Shown here piece by piece: positions 55,832-64,000 of a stretch of DNA of 64,000 nucleotides (its first letter is position 1; every line of letters starts with the position of its first letter). The stretch covers positions 124,001 through 188,000 of the forward strand of contig SFTH01000001.1 in NCBI GenBank assembly GCA_004563405.1, in the 5' to 3' direction. The translations under genes and the position numbers were made by a program. Origin of the DNA: a bacterium (GTDB taxonomy: Bacteria > Bacillota > Clostridia > Christensenellales > Aristaeellaceae). The notes below the pieces were generated by a model that was given only the letters and a program-made list of their open reading frames with translations, was not told where the DNA came from and did no database searches.

Positions 55832-58423
55832 ATGCGACAGCGCGGACGATTGAAGATCTTTTTCAGCTACGCGGACGGCGCGGGCAAGACCCGGGCCATG
55901 CTGCGCGCGGCCCATGCGGCGCAGAAGGGCGGTCTGGACGTGGTGGCGGGCGTTCCCGGCAGGGAGGCGGCCGCCGCCCGGGGACTGCCCTTTCTTCGGC
56001 CCCGCGAGCTTCGCCGGGAGGGCGAAGTGGTGCTGGAGTTCAACCTGGACGCGGCGCTCTCCCGCGCGCCCCAGCTGATACTGATCGACGATCTGGCCCA
56101 TGTGAACGCGGGCCCCTGCCGCCACGAGCGGCGCTACCAGGACGTTCAGGAGCTGCTGCGCGCGGGCGTGGACGTGTACGCCACGCTGAATGTGGATCAG
56201 TTGGAGGGCATGCGCGAGGCGGTGCGCGCGGCCACGGGCCGGGAGGCCCCGGTCTGCGTGCCGGACAGCGTGTTCGACGAGGCGGAGCAGGTGGAGTTCG
56301 TGGACCGGGAGCCCGGGGAGCTGGCGCAGCACTCGGAGGATGCGCTGCGGGCCCTGACGGCGCTGCGCGCGCTGGCGCTGCGCCGCTGCGCGGACCGGGT
56401 GGGCCCCGCGTCCGGCGAGGGCGGCGGCGCGCTCGAGCGCGCCTGCGTCAGCGAGCACATACTGGTCTGCCTGTCCTCCGCGCCCTCCAATGCAAAGGTG
56501 ATCCGCATGGCCGTGCGCATGGCCGGCGCGTTTCAGTGCCCCTGCACGGCGCTCTATGTGCGCAGCCCCAGCGGCGAGTCCATGGGGGAGGCCGACCGGA
56601 AGCGGCTGCTCTCCAACATGAAGCTGGCCGAGCAGCTGGGCGCGAAGGTAGAGCTCGTCACCGGCGAGGACGTGGCGCTCCAGATTGCGGAGTACGCCCG
56701 GGTGTCGGGCGTGTCGCAGATCGTACTGGGCCGCAGCGTCGTGACCCGCGCGCGGCCGCTGAGCAAGCCGCCCATCACCGACCGGCTGATTCAGCTCGCG
56801 CCGGGCATCGAGATTCACATCCTCCCGGACGTCGAGGCCCAGCGCAATGTCCGCTCCGGGCGCGCGCGCCTCGCCCTGCCCCGGGTCTCGCCCTCGGACT
56901 TCGTCCGCAGCCTGGCGATTCTGCTGATGGCCAGCGCGCTCAGCCTCGCCTTCTATGCGCTGGGCTTCGGCGAGGAGAACATCATCATGGCCTACATCCT
57001 GGGCGTGCTGCTCACGGCGGTGGCCACGGGGAACAAGCTGTGCAGCGTCGTTTCGTCCATTGCCAGCGTGTTCATCTTCAACTACCTCTTCACCGAGCCG
57101 CGCTTCACGCTCAAGGCCTACGGCGCGGGCTACCCCGTCACCTTCCTGATCATGTTCCTGGCGGCCTTCATCACGGGCACGCTGGCCTCGCAGCTGAAGA
57201 ACCACGCCCGGGAGTCCGCCCAGACGGCCTATCGCACCGGCGTGCTCTTTGAAACCAACCAGCAGCTCAGCCAGGCCGCCGGGCGGGACGAAATCCTCAG
57301 CGTGACCGCCGAGCAGCTGATCAAGCTGTTCCGGCGGGACGTGATCGTCTATCCGGCGTGCGACGGCGCGCTGGAGGAGGGCCGCGCCTACTCCGCCCGG
57401 GGAGAGGCGGGCGCGCCGGAGCTTCAGACGCAGCAGGAGCGCCGCGTGGCCGAGTGGGTGCTCCGAAATAACCGGCAGGCGGGCGCATCTACGGACACCT
57501 TCGCCCAGGCTGGCGGCCTGTATCTCGCCGTGCGCATCAACGACAGCGTCTACGGCGTGGTGGGCGTTCAGATGGGCGGACAGACCCTGGAGTACGCGGA
57601 GCACAGCATGCTGCTGGCCATACTGGGCGAGTGCGCCCTGGCGATGGAGAACGAGAGGAACGTCCGGGAGAAGGAGGCCGCCGCCATGCAGGCCCGGAGC
57701 GAGCAGCTCCGCGCCGATCTGCTGCGGGCCATCTCCCACGACCTGCGCACGCCGCTGACCTCCATCTCCGGCAACGCAAGCAACCTGCTCTCCAACGGCG
57801 AAGCCTTCGACGAGGAGACGCGCAGGCAGATCTACGGGGACATCTATCAGGATGCGCTGTGGCTGATCAATCTGGTGGAGAACCTGCTGTATGTGACGCG
57901 CATCGAGGACGGGCGCATGAAGCTGCGCTGTTCGGTGGAGCTGATCGACGAGGTGCTCCAGGAGGCGCTGCGCCACGAGGCCTGCAAGGGCCGGGAGCAC
58001 AGCATCACACTGAAGGAGTCGGACGAAATGCTGCTGGCCCACATCGACGCGCGGCTGATCATCCAGGTGGTTATCAACCTGGTGGACAACGCCGTCAAGT
58101 ACACGCCGCCCGGCGCGCACATCGTGCTCTCCGCGCGCAGGGAGGGCGCGTGGGTGCTCGTCTCCTGCGCCGACGACGGGCCGGGCATATCCGACGCGGA
58201 CAAGCCCCACATCTTCGAGATGTTTTTCAGCGGCGGGAAGAACCGCTGCGCGGACAGCCGCCGCAGCCTCGGCCTGGGGCTGGGCCTGTGCAAATCCATC
58301 GTAAACGCCCACGGCGGAGCGATCTGCGTCCGGGACAACGTTCCCCAGGGCACGATCATCGAATTTTCCGTCCCGGCGGAGGAGGTGCAACTGAATGAAC
58401 AAGATGCTGATTCTGGTCGTTGA
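55832..58423 (+). CDS. kdpD: KdpD-family osmosensitive sensor histidine kinase
   Basis: The 863-residue kinase has the whole KdpD layout. The N-terminal KdpD domain (residues 1-210) has a nucleotide loop ADGAGKT (14-20) and LILIDDLAHVNAGPCRHERR. A universal-stress-protein domain covers about 205-330, followed by four closely spaced membrane helices (about 350-450, DUF4118) and a GAF-like segment. The kinase core has His636 (AISHDLRTPLTS) and ATP-binding DNAVKYTPPGAH, DDGPGISD and GLGLGLCKS. KdpD senses potassium limitation. No kdpFABC genes lie here. It overlaps kdpE by 29 bases. Confidence 0.93.
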   Translation: MRQRGRLKIFFSYADGAGKTRAMLRAAHAAQKGGLDVVAGVPGREAAAARGLPFLRPRELRREGEVVLEFNLDAALSRAPQLILIDDLAHVNAGPCRHERRYQDVQELLRAGVDVYATLNVDQLEGMREAVRAATGREAPVCVPDSVFDEAEQVEFVDREPGELAQHSEDALRALTALRALALRRCADRVGPASGEGGGALERACVSEHILVCLSSAPSNAKVIRMAVRMAGAFQCPCTALYVRSPSGESMGEADRKRLLSNMKLAEQLGAKVELVTGEDVALQIAEYARVSGVSQIVLGRSVVTRARPLSKPPITDRLIQLAPGIEIHILPDVEAQRNVRSGRARLALPRVSPSDFVRSLAILLMASALSLAFYALGFGEENIIMAYILGVLLTAVATGNKLCSVVSSIASVFIFNYLFTEPRFTLKAYGAGYPVTFLIMFLAAFITGTLASQLKNHARESAQTAYRTGVLFETNQQLSQAAGRDEILSVTAEQLIKLFRRDVIVYPACDGALEEGRAYSARGEAGAPELQTQQERRVAEWVLRNNRQAGASTDTFAQAGGLYLAVRINDSVYGVVGVQMGGQTLEYAEHSMLLAILGECALAMENERNVREKEAAAMQARSEQLRADLLRAISHDLRTPLTSISGNASNLLSNGEAFDEETRRQIYGDIYQDALWLINLVENLLYVTRIEDGRMKLRCSVELIDEVLQEALRHEACKGREHSITLKESDEMLLAHIDARLIIQVVINLVDNAVKYTPPGAHIVLSARREGAWVLVSCADDGPGISDADKPHIFEMFFSGGKNRCADSRRSLGLGLGLCKSIVNAHGGAICVRDNVPQGTIIEFSVPAEEVQLNEQDADSGR

Positions 58424-59090
58424 GGACGACAAGTCCGTGCGCAACCTGATCGTCACGACGCTGAAGGCCCACAACTATCGCTACGCGGAGGCCCCCACCG
58501 GCGAGGAGGCGATCATGCAGGCCGCCTCCCACAACCCGGACGTAATTCTTCTGGATCTGGGGCTCCCGGACATGGAGGGCGTGGAGGTGATCGAGAAGGT
58601 GCGCGGCTGGTCAAACGTGCCCATCATCGTCATCAGCGCCCGGAGCGAGGACGCAGACAAGATCGCCGCCCTGGACGCGGGCGCGGACGACTACCTCACC
58701 AAGCCCTTCTCTGTGGACGAGCTCATGGCGCGCCTACGCGCCACCCAGCGGCGGCTGACCTACATGAACATGAGCCCCTCCCCGGACGCGAGCTTTGTAA
58801 ACGGCGCGCTGCGCATTGATTACGCGGCCAACACCGCCTCCGTCGGCGGCGAGGAGCTGCACCTGACCCCCATCGAATACCGCCTGCTCTGTCTGCTGGC
58901 GCAGAATGTGGGCAAGGTGCTCACCCACACCTTCATCACCCAGAAGATCTGGGGTAAGAGCATGGAGAGCGACATCGCCTCCCTGCGGGTGTACATGGCC
59001 ACCCTGCGCAAAAAAATTGAGCGGGATCCGGGCGGCCCCCAGTACATTCAGACCCACGTCGGCGTGGGCTACCGCATGGTCAAGCTCTGA
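58395..59090 (+). CDS. kdpE: KdpE-family response regulator
   Basis: The 231-residue OmpR-type regulator has a receiver domain with phospho-acceptor Asp54 (VILLDLGLPD), acidic pocket E10-D11-D12, and Lys in YLTKPFSVDEL. The winged-helix DNA-binding domain covers residues about 130-230 (LTPIEYRLLCLLAQNVGKVL, VYMATLRKKIERD, THVGVGYRM). GGAGGTG within kdpD precedes the ATG. With KdpD it forms a two-component system, and the adjacent KtrAB-like genes are the most likely local target. Confidence 0.94.
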   Translation: MNKMLILVVEDDKSVRNLIVTTLKAHNYRYAEAPTGEEAIMQAASHNPDVILLDLGLPDMEGVEVIEKVRGWSNVPIIVISARSEDADKIAALDAGADDYLTKPFSVDELMARLRATQRRLTYMNMSPSPDASFVNGALRIDYAANTASVGGEELHLTPIEYRLLCLLAQNVGKVLTHTFITQKIWGKSMESDIASLRVYMATLRKKIERDPGGPQYIQTHVGVGYRMVKL

Positions 59091-59198
59091 CCCGGCGCGC
59101 TTGAGTGGCGCTCGAGGCCGTACAGGCGGACTGTGCCGCCAGGAAGACGGGCGGTAATCCCCCTAGGTCGGCCCGTCAAAAGACCTTTATAACAATCG

Positions 59199-59228
59199 AA
59201 GCCCGGAGCAAAATGCTCCGGGCTTTGC
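59199..59228 (+). terminator. intrinsic terminator after kdpE
   Basis: A perfect 12-bp stem (59199-59210 with 59214-59225) with loop AAA, followed by TGC. The tail is short. Confidence 0.65.
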
Positions 59229-59230
59229 AG

Positions 59231-59280
59231 ACTGTCGAAAAACTCCCGGGAGAGCGCGAGAGGGCCGCAGCCCTTTCGCA
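59231..59280. repeat. dispersed repeat element, copy 2
   Basis: The 50-base unit begins ACTGTCGAAAAACTC and ends GCAGCCCTTTCGCA, closely matching 46626-46674, including the central hairpin. It lies between kdpE and the convergent symporter gene. Confidence 0.6.
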
Positions 59281-59295
59281 ATTCCCTGAACCGGC

Positions 59296-60708
59296 TTATT
59301 TGAGGGGAGAGCTGTCGCGGCGCTTCACGCTCGCGACCACCATTCCGGTCAGCGCGAACAGCGCGATGGCGTTGGGCAGCACCATCAGGTTGTTCAGCAT
59401 GTCCTGAAGCTCCCACACCAGGTCGTTGGAGGCGACGGTGCCCACGAAGATGAAGACCATTGCAATGACGGAATACACGATCGTGCAGCGCTTCGGGTTC
59501 TTGCGGCCAAAGAGGTAGTTGGCGTTGATCTTGCCGAACAGGTTCCAGCTCAGCACCGTGGAGAAGGCGAAGAAGAACAGGCAGACCGCCACGAAGATCG
59601 CGCCGAAGCGTTCGCCGAACACGGTGCCAAAGGCCGTCTGGGCCAGGTTGGCCTTGCCGATGCCCTCCGGGATTGCGCCGCTGGCGAGGATGCCGTCGCT
59701 GGTGTACAGGGTGGAGATGATGACCAGCGCGTTGAGGGTCAGCACCACGAAGGTGTCGATGAACACGCCGATCATGGCCACGGTGCCCTGCTCGTGGGGA
59801 TCCTTCACGTTCGCCTGCGCGTGGGCGTGGGGCGTGGAGCCCATGCCGGCCTCATTGGAGAACAGGCCGCGCTTCGCGCCCTGGCTCACGGCGGTCTTGA
59901 TGGCCGCGCCGAACGCGCCGCCGATGATCGCCTGGGGCTGGAAGGCGTAGCGGAAGATCATGCCGATGGTGGCGGGGATGTAGGCGATGCGGGACGCCAG
60001 CACCACCAAGCCGCCCAGCAGGAAGATGACCGCCATCACGGGCACCAGCTTCTCCGTGACGGAGGCCAGGCGCTGCACGTTGCCCAGGAAGATCACGGCG
60101 CAGATGGCGACCAGCACCAGACCCACGACCCAGGAGGGGATGCCGAAGGCGCTCTGCATCGTGGAGCCGATGGAGTTGGACTGCACCATGCAGCCCATGA
60201 AGCCCAGGGCCAGTATGATGGCCACGGCGAAGAAGCCCGCGAGGAACTTGCCGAAGCCGCCCTTGAACGCGGTGGTGATGTAGTACACGGGGCCGCCCTT
60301 GATGTTGCCCTGCGCGTCCTTCTGGCGGGTCTTGATGGCCAGCGTCGCCTCCGCGTAGATCGTGGCCATGCCGAAGAAGGCGATGATCCACATCCAGAAG
60401 ATCGCGCCGGGGCCGCCGGTGAGAATCGCGCCGGACGCGCCGACGATGTTGCCGGTGCCCACCTGGGCGGCGATGGCGGTGGCCAGCGCCTGGAAGGAGC
60501 TCATGCCGCTCTCCTGCTTCTTGCCCCGGAGCCGGATGTTGCCGAACACGCGGCGCATGCCCTCGCCGAAGCAGCGAACCTGCACGAAGCGCGTGCGGAT
60601 GGAGTACCACAGGCCCACGGCGATCAGCAGAAAGACCAGGATGTAGCTGCTGAGGTAGTTGTTGATGTTGCATACCACGGGATAGATCGCTTTCTCGATC
60701 GACTGCAT
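59296..60708 (-). CDS. sodium:alanine/glycine symporter (AGCS family)
   Basis: The 470-residue protein has about eleven membrane segments. AGCS signatures are AAQVGTGNIVGASGAILTGG near residue 90, GGPVYYI, and GLFSNEAGMGSTPHAHAQA in the second half. It imports alanine or glycine with sodium. The ATG at 60706-60708 is chosen because AAGGTGG is eight bases ahead; GTG 60720 overlaps that site. It lies directly downstream of a glycine riboswitch, so glycine is a likely substrate. Confidence 0.94.
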   Translation of the reverse strand: MQSIEKAIYPVVCNINNYLSSYILVFLLIAVGLWYSIRTRFVQVRCFGEGMRRVFGNIRLRGKKQESGMSSFQALATAIAAQVGTGNIVGASGAILTGGPGAIFWMWIIAFFGMATIYAEATLAIKTRQKDAQGNIKGGPVYYITTAFKGGFGKFLAGFFAVAIILALGFMGCMVQSNSIGSTMQSAFGIPSWVVGLVLVAICAVIFLGNVQRLASVTEKLVPVMAVIFLLGGLVVLASRIAYIPATIGMIFRYAFQPQAIIGGAFGAAIKTAVSQGAKRGLFSNEAGMGSTPHAHAQANVKDPHEQGTVAMIGVFIDTFVVLTLNALVIISTLYTSDGILASGAIPEGIGKANLAQTAFGTVFGERFGAIFVAVCLFFFAFSTVLSWNLFGKINANYLFGRKNPKRCTIVYSVIAMVFIFVGTVASNDLVWELQDMLNNLMVLPNAIALFALTGMVVASVKRRDSSPLK

Positions 60709-60727
60709 GAGAAAACCCACCTTCTGT

Positions 60728-60761
60728 AAAAAATTAGAGTTGCCGCAGTTGCGGCAACTCT
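60728..60761 (-). terminator. expression-platform terminator of the glycine riboswitch
   Basis: On the minus strand, a 12-bp stem (60750-60761 with 60736-60747) is followed by AATTTTTT. Its 5' arm and flanking CTCC can pair with ACTCTGGAG of the aptamer (plus-strand 60867-60875), giving an alternative antiterminator structure. Confidence 0.85.
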
Positions 60762-60794
60762 GGAGAAAGGGCGCAGACGGATTCGAAAAAACGC

Positions 60795-60885
60795 CTGCTC
60801 TGTCCTTTGGCCTGAGAGATTCAGCGGCGAACCGCCTTGCACCTTCGGCACCCGATCATCGGGATTCTCCAGAGTCTCCTCCGCA
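60795..60885 (-). ncRNA. glycine riboswitch, single aptamer, minus strand
   Basis: Read on the minus strand, the region has the conserved glycine aptamer elements in order: GGAGACTCTGGAGA, then GGTGCCGAAGGTGCAA, then TCTCTCAGGCCAAAGGACAGAG. Only one aptamer is visible, without the usual tandem partner. It lies between a promoter and a terminator ahead of the AGCS symporter gene. In relatives glycine binding may turn such transporter genes either on or off; the pairing alternatives here do not settle which. Confidence 0.93.
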
Positions 60886-60934
60886 TCCAGTCTTCTGGGC
60901 GAATTCTGAATGCCTCAACGGAGTGACAGCCACT

Positions 60935-60963
60935 ACTATAACACAGCTTTCCGTGGATTGCAA
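60935..60963 (-). promoter_or_regulatory. sigma-A promoter of the glycine riboswitch-symporter transcript
   Basis: On the minus strand, TTGCAA (plus-strand 60958-60963) and TATAGT (60935-60940), 17 apart. Confidence 0.75.
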
Positions 60964-60990
60964 GCATTTTTGCCATATATCTTGATTTTT

Positions 60991-61039
60991 GTAAAAATAA
61001 TTCACCGGCGCGGACGCGGTTTCCTGCGCCGCGCCGGTG
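60991..61039 (-). terminator. terminator downstream of the yhcH-type gene
   Basis: On the minus strand, a long GC stem (61026-61039 with 61003-61017) is followed by AATTATTTTTAC. The stretch 61040-61241 holds further GC palindromes but no gene. Confidence 0.65.
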
Positions 61040-61241
61040 CAATCCGGGCCTACCTGCGCGCTTCCCAAAGGTGCATGTGGCCGCGACTGTTCCCTGCATA
61101 GCGTAGCTTCGCTGAAGCTGTGCGGCCTGCGCGGCCCGTGCGCGCGCGACATACCCATATGTCGCATTGCCGCGCCTGGGGCGCCGCCCGTTTGCCGCTC
61201 AGCCTGTGCGCCGGTGGCCGGGCGGCGCGCCGCCCGCCGCC

Positions 61242-61679
61242 TTACAGCTTCGCCTTGCCCACCAGCTTGCGGCAGGAGGTCTGGCCTGCCTCGCTGATGC
61301 CGCAGTTGTGGGCGTCGCCGGGGAAGAACACGGCGAAGGTGCCGGGCACCATGTGGAGCGCCGTGCCCGCGGGGCCGTGGGTGAAGCCGGTCTCGCCCTC
61401 GAAGTCCCACTCCAGCTCCTCCACAGGGCGCACGGTGATGATCTCGCCCGCGTCCAGCGGAATCTGAAGGTCCAGATGCTCCAGGTGGCGCTCATAGAGG
61501 TCAGTCTCGGGCACCAGCGGCGCGACGTTTGCGTTCATCCAGGCGTTGTCGCCGTCGATCTCGTTGCGGCCGGCGGGCAGCGCATTCAAGTCGTGCGCCA
61601 GCGTAAAGTCAATCAGCTTGTCCAGGCCCGCGCAGATGCCCCGGTACTGGCCCAGGCGGTTCAGCGTATCAAAGATCAT
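61242..61679 (-). CDS. YhcH/YjgK/YiaL-family protein
   Basis: The 145-residue cupin-like protein matches the DUF386 family (also called EbgC or NanQ-like). GRNEIDGDNAWMNANVA, the acidic strand LEHLDLQIPLD, and FAVFFPGDAHNCGISEAG with likely metal-binding His residues are visible. Members act as sugar anomerases, for example on sialic acid. The ATG overlaps the preceding gene end by four bases. It follows a glycoside hydrolase and a zinc-ribbon protein on the same strand, suiting a carbohydrate role. Confidence 0.9.
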   Translation of the reverse strand: MIFDTLNRLGQYRGICAGLDKLIDFTLAHDLNALPAGRNEIDGDNAWMNANVAPLVPETDLYERHLEHLDLQIPLDAGEIITVRPVEELEWDFEGETGFTHGPAGTALHMVPGTFAVFFPGDAHNCGISEAGQTSCRKLVGKAKL

Positions 61680-62179
61680 TTCTCCTCATCCTTTCCCTTG
61701 GCTTCGTCCATGAAATACCGCTCCGGCACGTCGATGCCGGCCTTCTTCAGCGCCCGGGCGTACTCGGGGTCGGACAGGCGCTTCTCCGAGGCCTCCCGCT
61801 CCTTCCTGAGCTTGCCCATGCGCATGGGATACAGGCCCAGGTCCATCGCCAGATAGACCACGGCGACGCCCGCGGCGATCAGGGCAAAGGTCGTCTGGCC
61901 CATCGCGTACATGAGCACCGCCAGGATCGCGCCCATCGGCAGCAGCGTCCGCGTGGGTGCGGTGATCTTCGCCGTGTCGGACTTGCGCAGTTCGGTGATG
62001 GCCAGCTCCTTCACGTCCTTGTCGATGAAGATGCGCTTGCAGTTGGGGCAGAGCTTCATCGGCGAGCCATAGACCCACACGTCCTCCGGCGCGCTCTTGC
62101 GGCCGTAGCCACCGCAGGTGCGCTGCTCGTAGACCTTGCCGCAGTAGGGACACTTCTTCGTTATCTGTTGCACTGCCAT
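61676..62179 (-). CDS. membrane protein with N-terminal zinc ribbon
   Basis: The 167-residue protein has a likely zinc-binding CPYC-x28-CPNC pair near residues 10-46, with an extra Cys in RTCGGYG between the knuckles. Two membrane helices follow (about 85-125, TRTLLPMGAILAVLMYAMGQ and FALIAAGVAVVYLAMDLGL). The cytoplasmic tail is charged (KLRKEREASEKRLSDPEYAR). No family function is recognised. GGAGG lies about ten bases ahead of the ATG, and the end overlaps the YhcH gene by four bases, so the two are coupled. Confidence 0.75.
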   Translation of the reverse strand: MAVQQITKKCPYCGKVYEQRTCGGYGRKSAPEDVWVYGSPMKLCPNCKRIFIDKDVKELAITELRKSDTAKITAPTRTLLPMGAILAVLMYAMGQTTFALIAAGVAVVYLAMDLGLYPMRMGKLRKEREASEKRLSDPEYARALKKAGIDVPERYFMDEAKGKDEEK

Positions 62180-62180
62180 G

Positions 62181-64000
62181 TCACATATCCTCCTCCAGCA
62201 GGGTGATCTGGCCCATCAGGCCGTAGGGCTTCAGGGTGTAGCCGTCGCAGTGCCAGCGGCCCTCGGTGCGGAAATCCTCCCAGCTGATGCGGCTGCACCC
62301 GTCGTATGCGCGGTGGAAGGGCCCCAGCAGGTTCCGCGGCGAGCCGATCACGCGGATCTCCAGCAGGTTGTCCCGCGCCTTCAGCAGCGGCGTGAGGTCG
62401 CTCTCCCGGCGGCACGCGCCGAAGAGCACGTCCGCGCGGGCGCCGTTGACCAGAACCTCCGCAAGCACGCCCTCGTATCTGCCCATTTTCAGCACAATCC
62501 GGCGGCCTGCGGGCGGATCGGGCAGGCGGAAGCGGTAGGTCATGCCGCCGGAGTAGTGGGGATAGCCCTGGAAGCACCAGTCGCCGAAGTGCAGTTTCTC
62601 CGTCTCGCGCGCGATGCGCCTTGCATTGTCCACCGCGAAGTCACCGATCACATAGACCTCCTCCAACTCCCGCAGATCGGTGTACAGGCCGGAGACCGAG
62701 ACCGTGTTCACGCCCGGCTTCAGGCCCTCCAGCGCGAAGCAGTCCACGCTGCGATCGAGGAACCATTCGCCCGTGGGCGCGCAGTCACAACCGTTGATTT
62801 GCACCCGCAGGCCCGCGCTCTTCTCCACCGCCAGCTGCACCCGGCCTTGCGGCACGTCCACGACCTCGAAGTCAAAGCACATTTCAAAGGGCGCAGCGGT
62901 GTCGTTCTGCTCCCAGGTGTAGCGCTGGGGGATGCCGTTGGCGTAGATCTGCCGCATACCCAGCTTCTCCCGCAGGATGCGCTGCGCCTGCCAGACCTCC
63001 ATGTTTTCGGCGATCACTTCGCCGCCCAGCGCGCAGCGGCAGACGTCCAGCGGCAGGGCGTTGGGCGCGGTGCGCTCGAACTCCGCCACCGGCCCCAGCG
63101 CGGCAAACACCCGCTCCGTGCGGTGGGGATGCTCGTAGGAGAAGCGCAGCTCGTCGCTGTGGTGCACCTCGTCATGCTCCACAAAGTATACGCGGCTCCC
63201 GGCGCTCTCCAGCGCGTCGACGAAGGTCGTGCCGCTCGCGTCCGTGCGGCAGGGCAGCGCGCGCCTTTCATCCGTCCACGCGTCGTAGGCATAGATTCGG
63301 CCTTTCACCGGCAGCGTGATGCGCACCTCGCGGCGGTTTACCCGGTCGCCGTTCACGGCGATCAGCAGGCAGTCCTCGCCGCAGCGGCGCAGCATGGTCA
63401 GAATCTGATCGTCCTCGCCGCCGGTGCGCCGCTCCACGCGCAGATCGTTGGGCAGCAGGTGGTTGAGCGCCCGAAGGAGCTCCGTCTCACCCTCCGCGTG
63501 GCGCACCTCGGCGCGCTGGTACAGCGCCGCAATGCGCCCGTCCGGCGCGCCCTCGACCAGCTCCGGCGCGTCGCCCAGCCAGATCACCCTGCCGCCCGCG
63601 TCCAGATAGCGGTTCAGCAGCTCCACCGTGGAGGCAAACAGCGACCTCACCTGCGGCACCACCACCGCCCGGTAGCGACCCGCCCCCACGGTGAGCGTGC
63701 CGCCGTCCACGGCTCCGCGCTCGGCGAGGATGGTCTCGTCGCCGAAGTCGAAGTCCCGGTGCGCGCGCAGCAGCGCCTCGGCGAGGCGGTTGCATTGGTC
63801 GCCCTCGATGTTTCCGGCCATGATGTGCGCGTCCGTCCAGCCCATGTTCATCTCCACGCGGCCCAGATCCTCGTCCGGATGGGAGCCGGTCGTGCACCAC
63901 AGCGAGGAGATCGGGTGGATCACCAGCAGGTCGCGCGCGGCCTCCCCGGTCACGGCGCAGGCGGCCATGCGGGCGAAGTAGTCCTCCATCAGGCCGTCGT
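62181..64000 (-). CDS. large glycoside hydrolase-like protein (GH106-like), N-terminus outside window
   Basis: The frame stays open to the window edge, so only the C-terminal 606 or so residues are present. DLLVIHPISSLWCTTGS with a following Rossmann-like segment (AVVVPQVRSLFASTVELLNRYLDAGGRVIWLGD) resembles the glutamine-amidotransferase-like region of GH42/GH106-type enzymes. The last 250 residues are beta-rich with galactose-binding-like modules (VLVNGARADVLFG, NLLEIRVIGSPRNLLGP). A rhamnosidase-like GH106 relative is my best guess; the catalytic part lies upstream. No signal peptide can be judged. It ends one base before the zinc-ribbon gene. Confidence 0.7.
   Translation of the reverse strand, partial: DGLMEDYFARMAACAVTGEAARDLLVIHPISSLWCTTGSHPDEDLGRVEMNMGWTDAHIMAGNIEGDQCNRLAEALLRAHRDFDFGDETILAERGAVDGGTLTVGAGRYRAVVVPQVRSLFASTVELLNRYLDAGGRVIWLGDAPELVEGAPDGRIAALYQRAEVRHAEGETELLRALNHLLPNDLRVERRTGGEDDQILTMLRRCGEDCLLIAVNGDRVNRREVRITLPVKGRIYAYDAWTDERRALPCRTDASGTTFVDALESAGSRVYFVEHDEVHHSDELRFSYEHPHRTERVFAALGPVAEFERTAPNALPLDVCRCALGGEVIAENMEVWQAQRILREKLGMRQIYANGIPQRYTWEQNDTAAPFEMCFDFEVVDVPQGRVQLAVEKSAGLRVQINGCDCAPTGEWFLDRSVDCFALEGLKPGVNTVSVSGLYTDLRELEEVYVIGDFAVDNARRIARETEKLHFGDWCFQGYPHYSGGMTYRFRLPDPPAGRRIVLKMGRYEGVLAEVLVNGARADVLFGACRRESDLTPLLKARDNLLEIRVIGSPRNLLGPFHRAYDGCSRISWEDFRTEGRWHCDGYTLKPYGLMGQITLLEEDM

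Overview
The window is dense, GC-rich bacterial chromosome with Gram-positive style control signals: sigma-A promoters of the TTGACA-17-TATAAT type, GGAGG ribosome binding sites and intrinsic terminators. SpoIIE, an IscR-like Rrf2/IscS/IscU set, the acetylated diaminopimelate route, a Ktr-type potassium system and many solute-binding-protein transporters suggest a spore-forming, probably anaerobic, GC-rich member of the Clostridia. This is inferred from gene content; no rRNA gene is present to fix the taxonomy.

Layout. 1-4.3 kb: a partial M24-family protein and an amino-acid ABC transporter. 4.6-9.5 kb: a membrane-anchored alanine-rich protein, two tandem esterases coupled to a stand-alone riboflavin kinase, and an anchored SurA/PpiC-like foldase. 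9.8-15.9 kb: a complete oligopeptide ABC transporter. 16.2-21 kb: a branched-chain amino acid region with an attenuator-like leader, an acetolactate synthase fragment, intact leuC and leuD, a DUF815 ATPase, and a threonine ammonia-lyase with a large internal deletion. 21.8-25.9 kb: Rrf2-iscS-iscU and an HflX GTPase with a JAB-like N-terminal domain. 25.9-32.6 kb: lysine/diaminopimelate biosynthesis (lysC, dapB, dapA, N-acetyl-DAP deacetylase, dapH, an ArgD-type aminotransferase). 32.8-36 kb: a BhlA-like holin, two tRNAs, an HPr-like protein without the active histidine, HtrA and a DUF378 protein. 36.2-38.5 kb: spoIIE. 38.8-44.5 kb: a GntR regulator with a TRAP transporter, aldose-epimerase-like protein and HpaI-type aldolase. 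44.6-46.6 kb: a DMT exporter and an AraC regulator. 47-52.8 kb: PucR regulator, NCS1 permease, DUF917 protein and hydantoinase, probably a nucleobase or hydantoin catabolic cluster. 52.9-59.1 kb: a ferritin-like protein, TrkH/TrkA potassium uptake and KdpD/KdpE without kdpFABC. 59.3-64 kb: an AGCS symporter behind a glycine riboswitch, a YhcH protein, a zinc-ribbon membrane protein and a partial glycoside hydrolase.

The most striking feature is a clear lysine riboswitch on the minus strand at 30885-31048 with its own consensus promoter. Its expression-platform terminator is the same hairpin that ends dapH on the plus strand. Read-through would run about 700 nt antisense through dapH and then into the minus-strand deacetylase-dapA-dapB-lysC operon, for which I see no good promoter of its own. 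The lysine pathway therefore looks like a non-contiguous operon with an opposed gene inside it.

A second theme is erosion or rewiring of branched-chain amino acid synthesis: a leader rich in Ile/Leu/Val codons but lacking an in-frame start, an AHAS reduced to its first domain, and a threonine ammonia-lyase lacking its catalytic core, beside intact leuCD.
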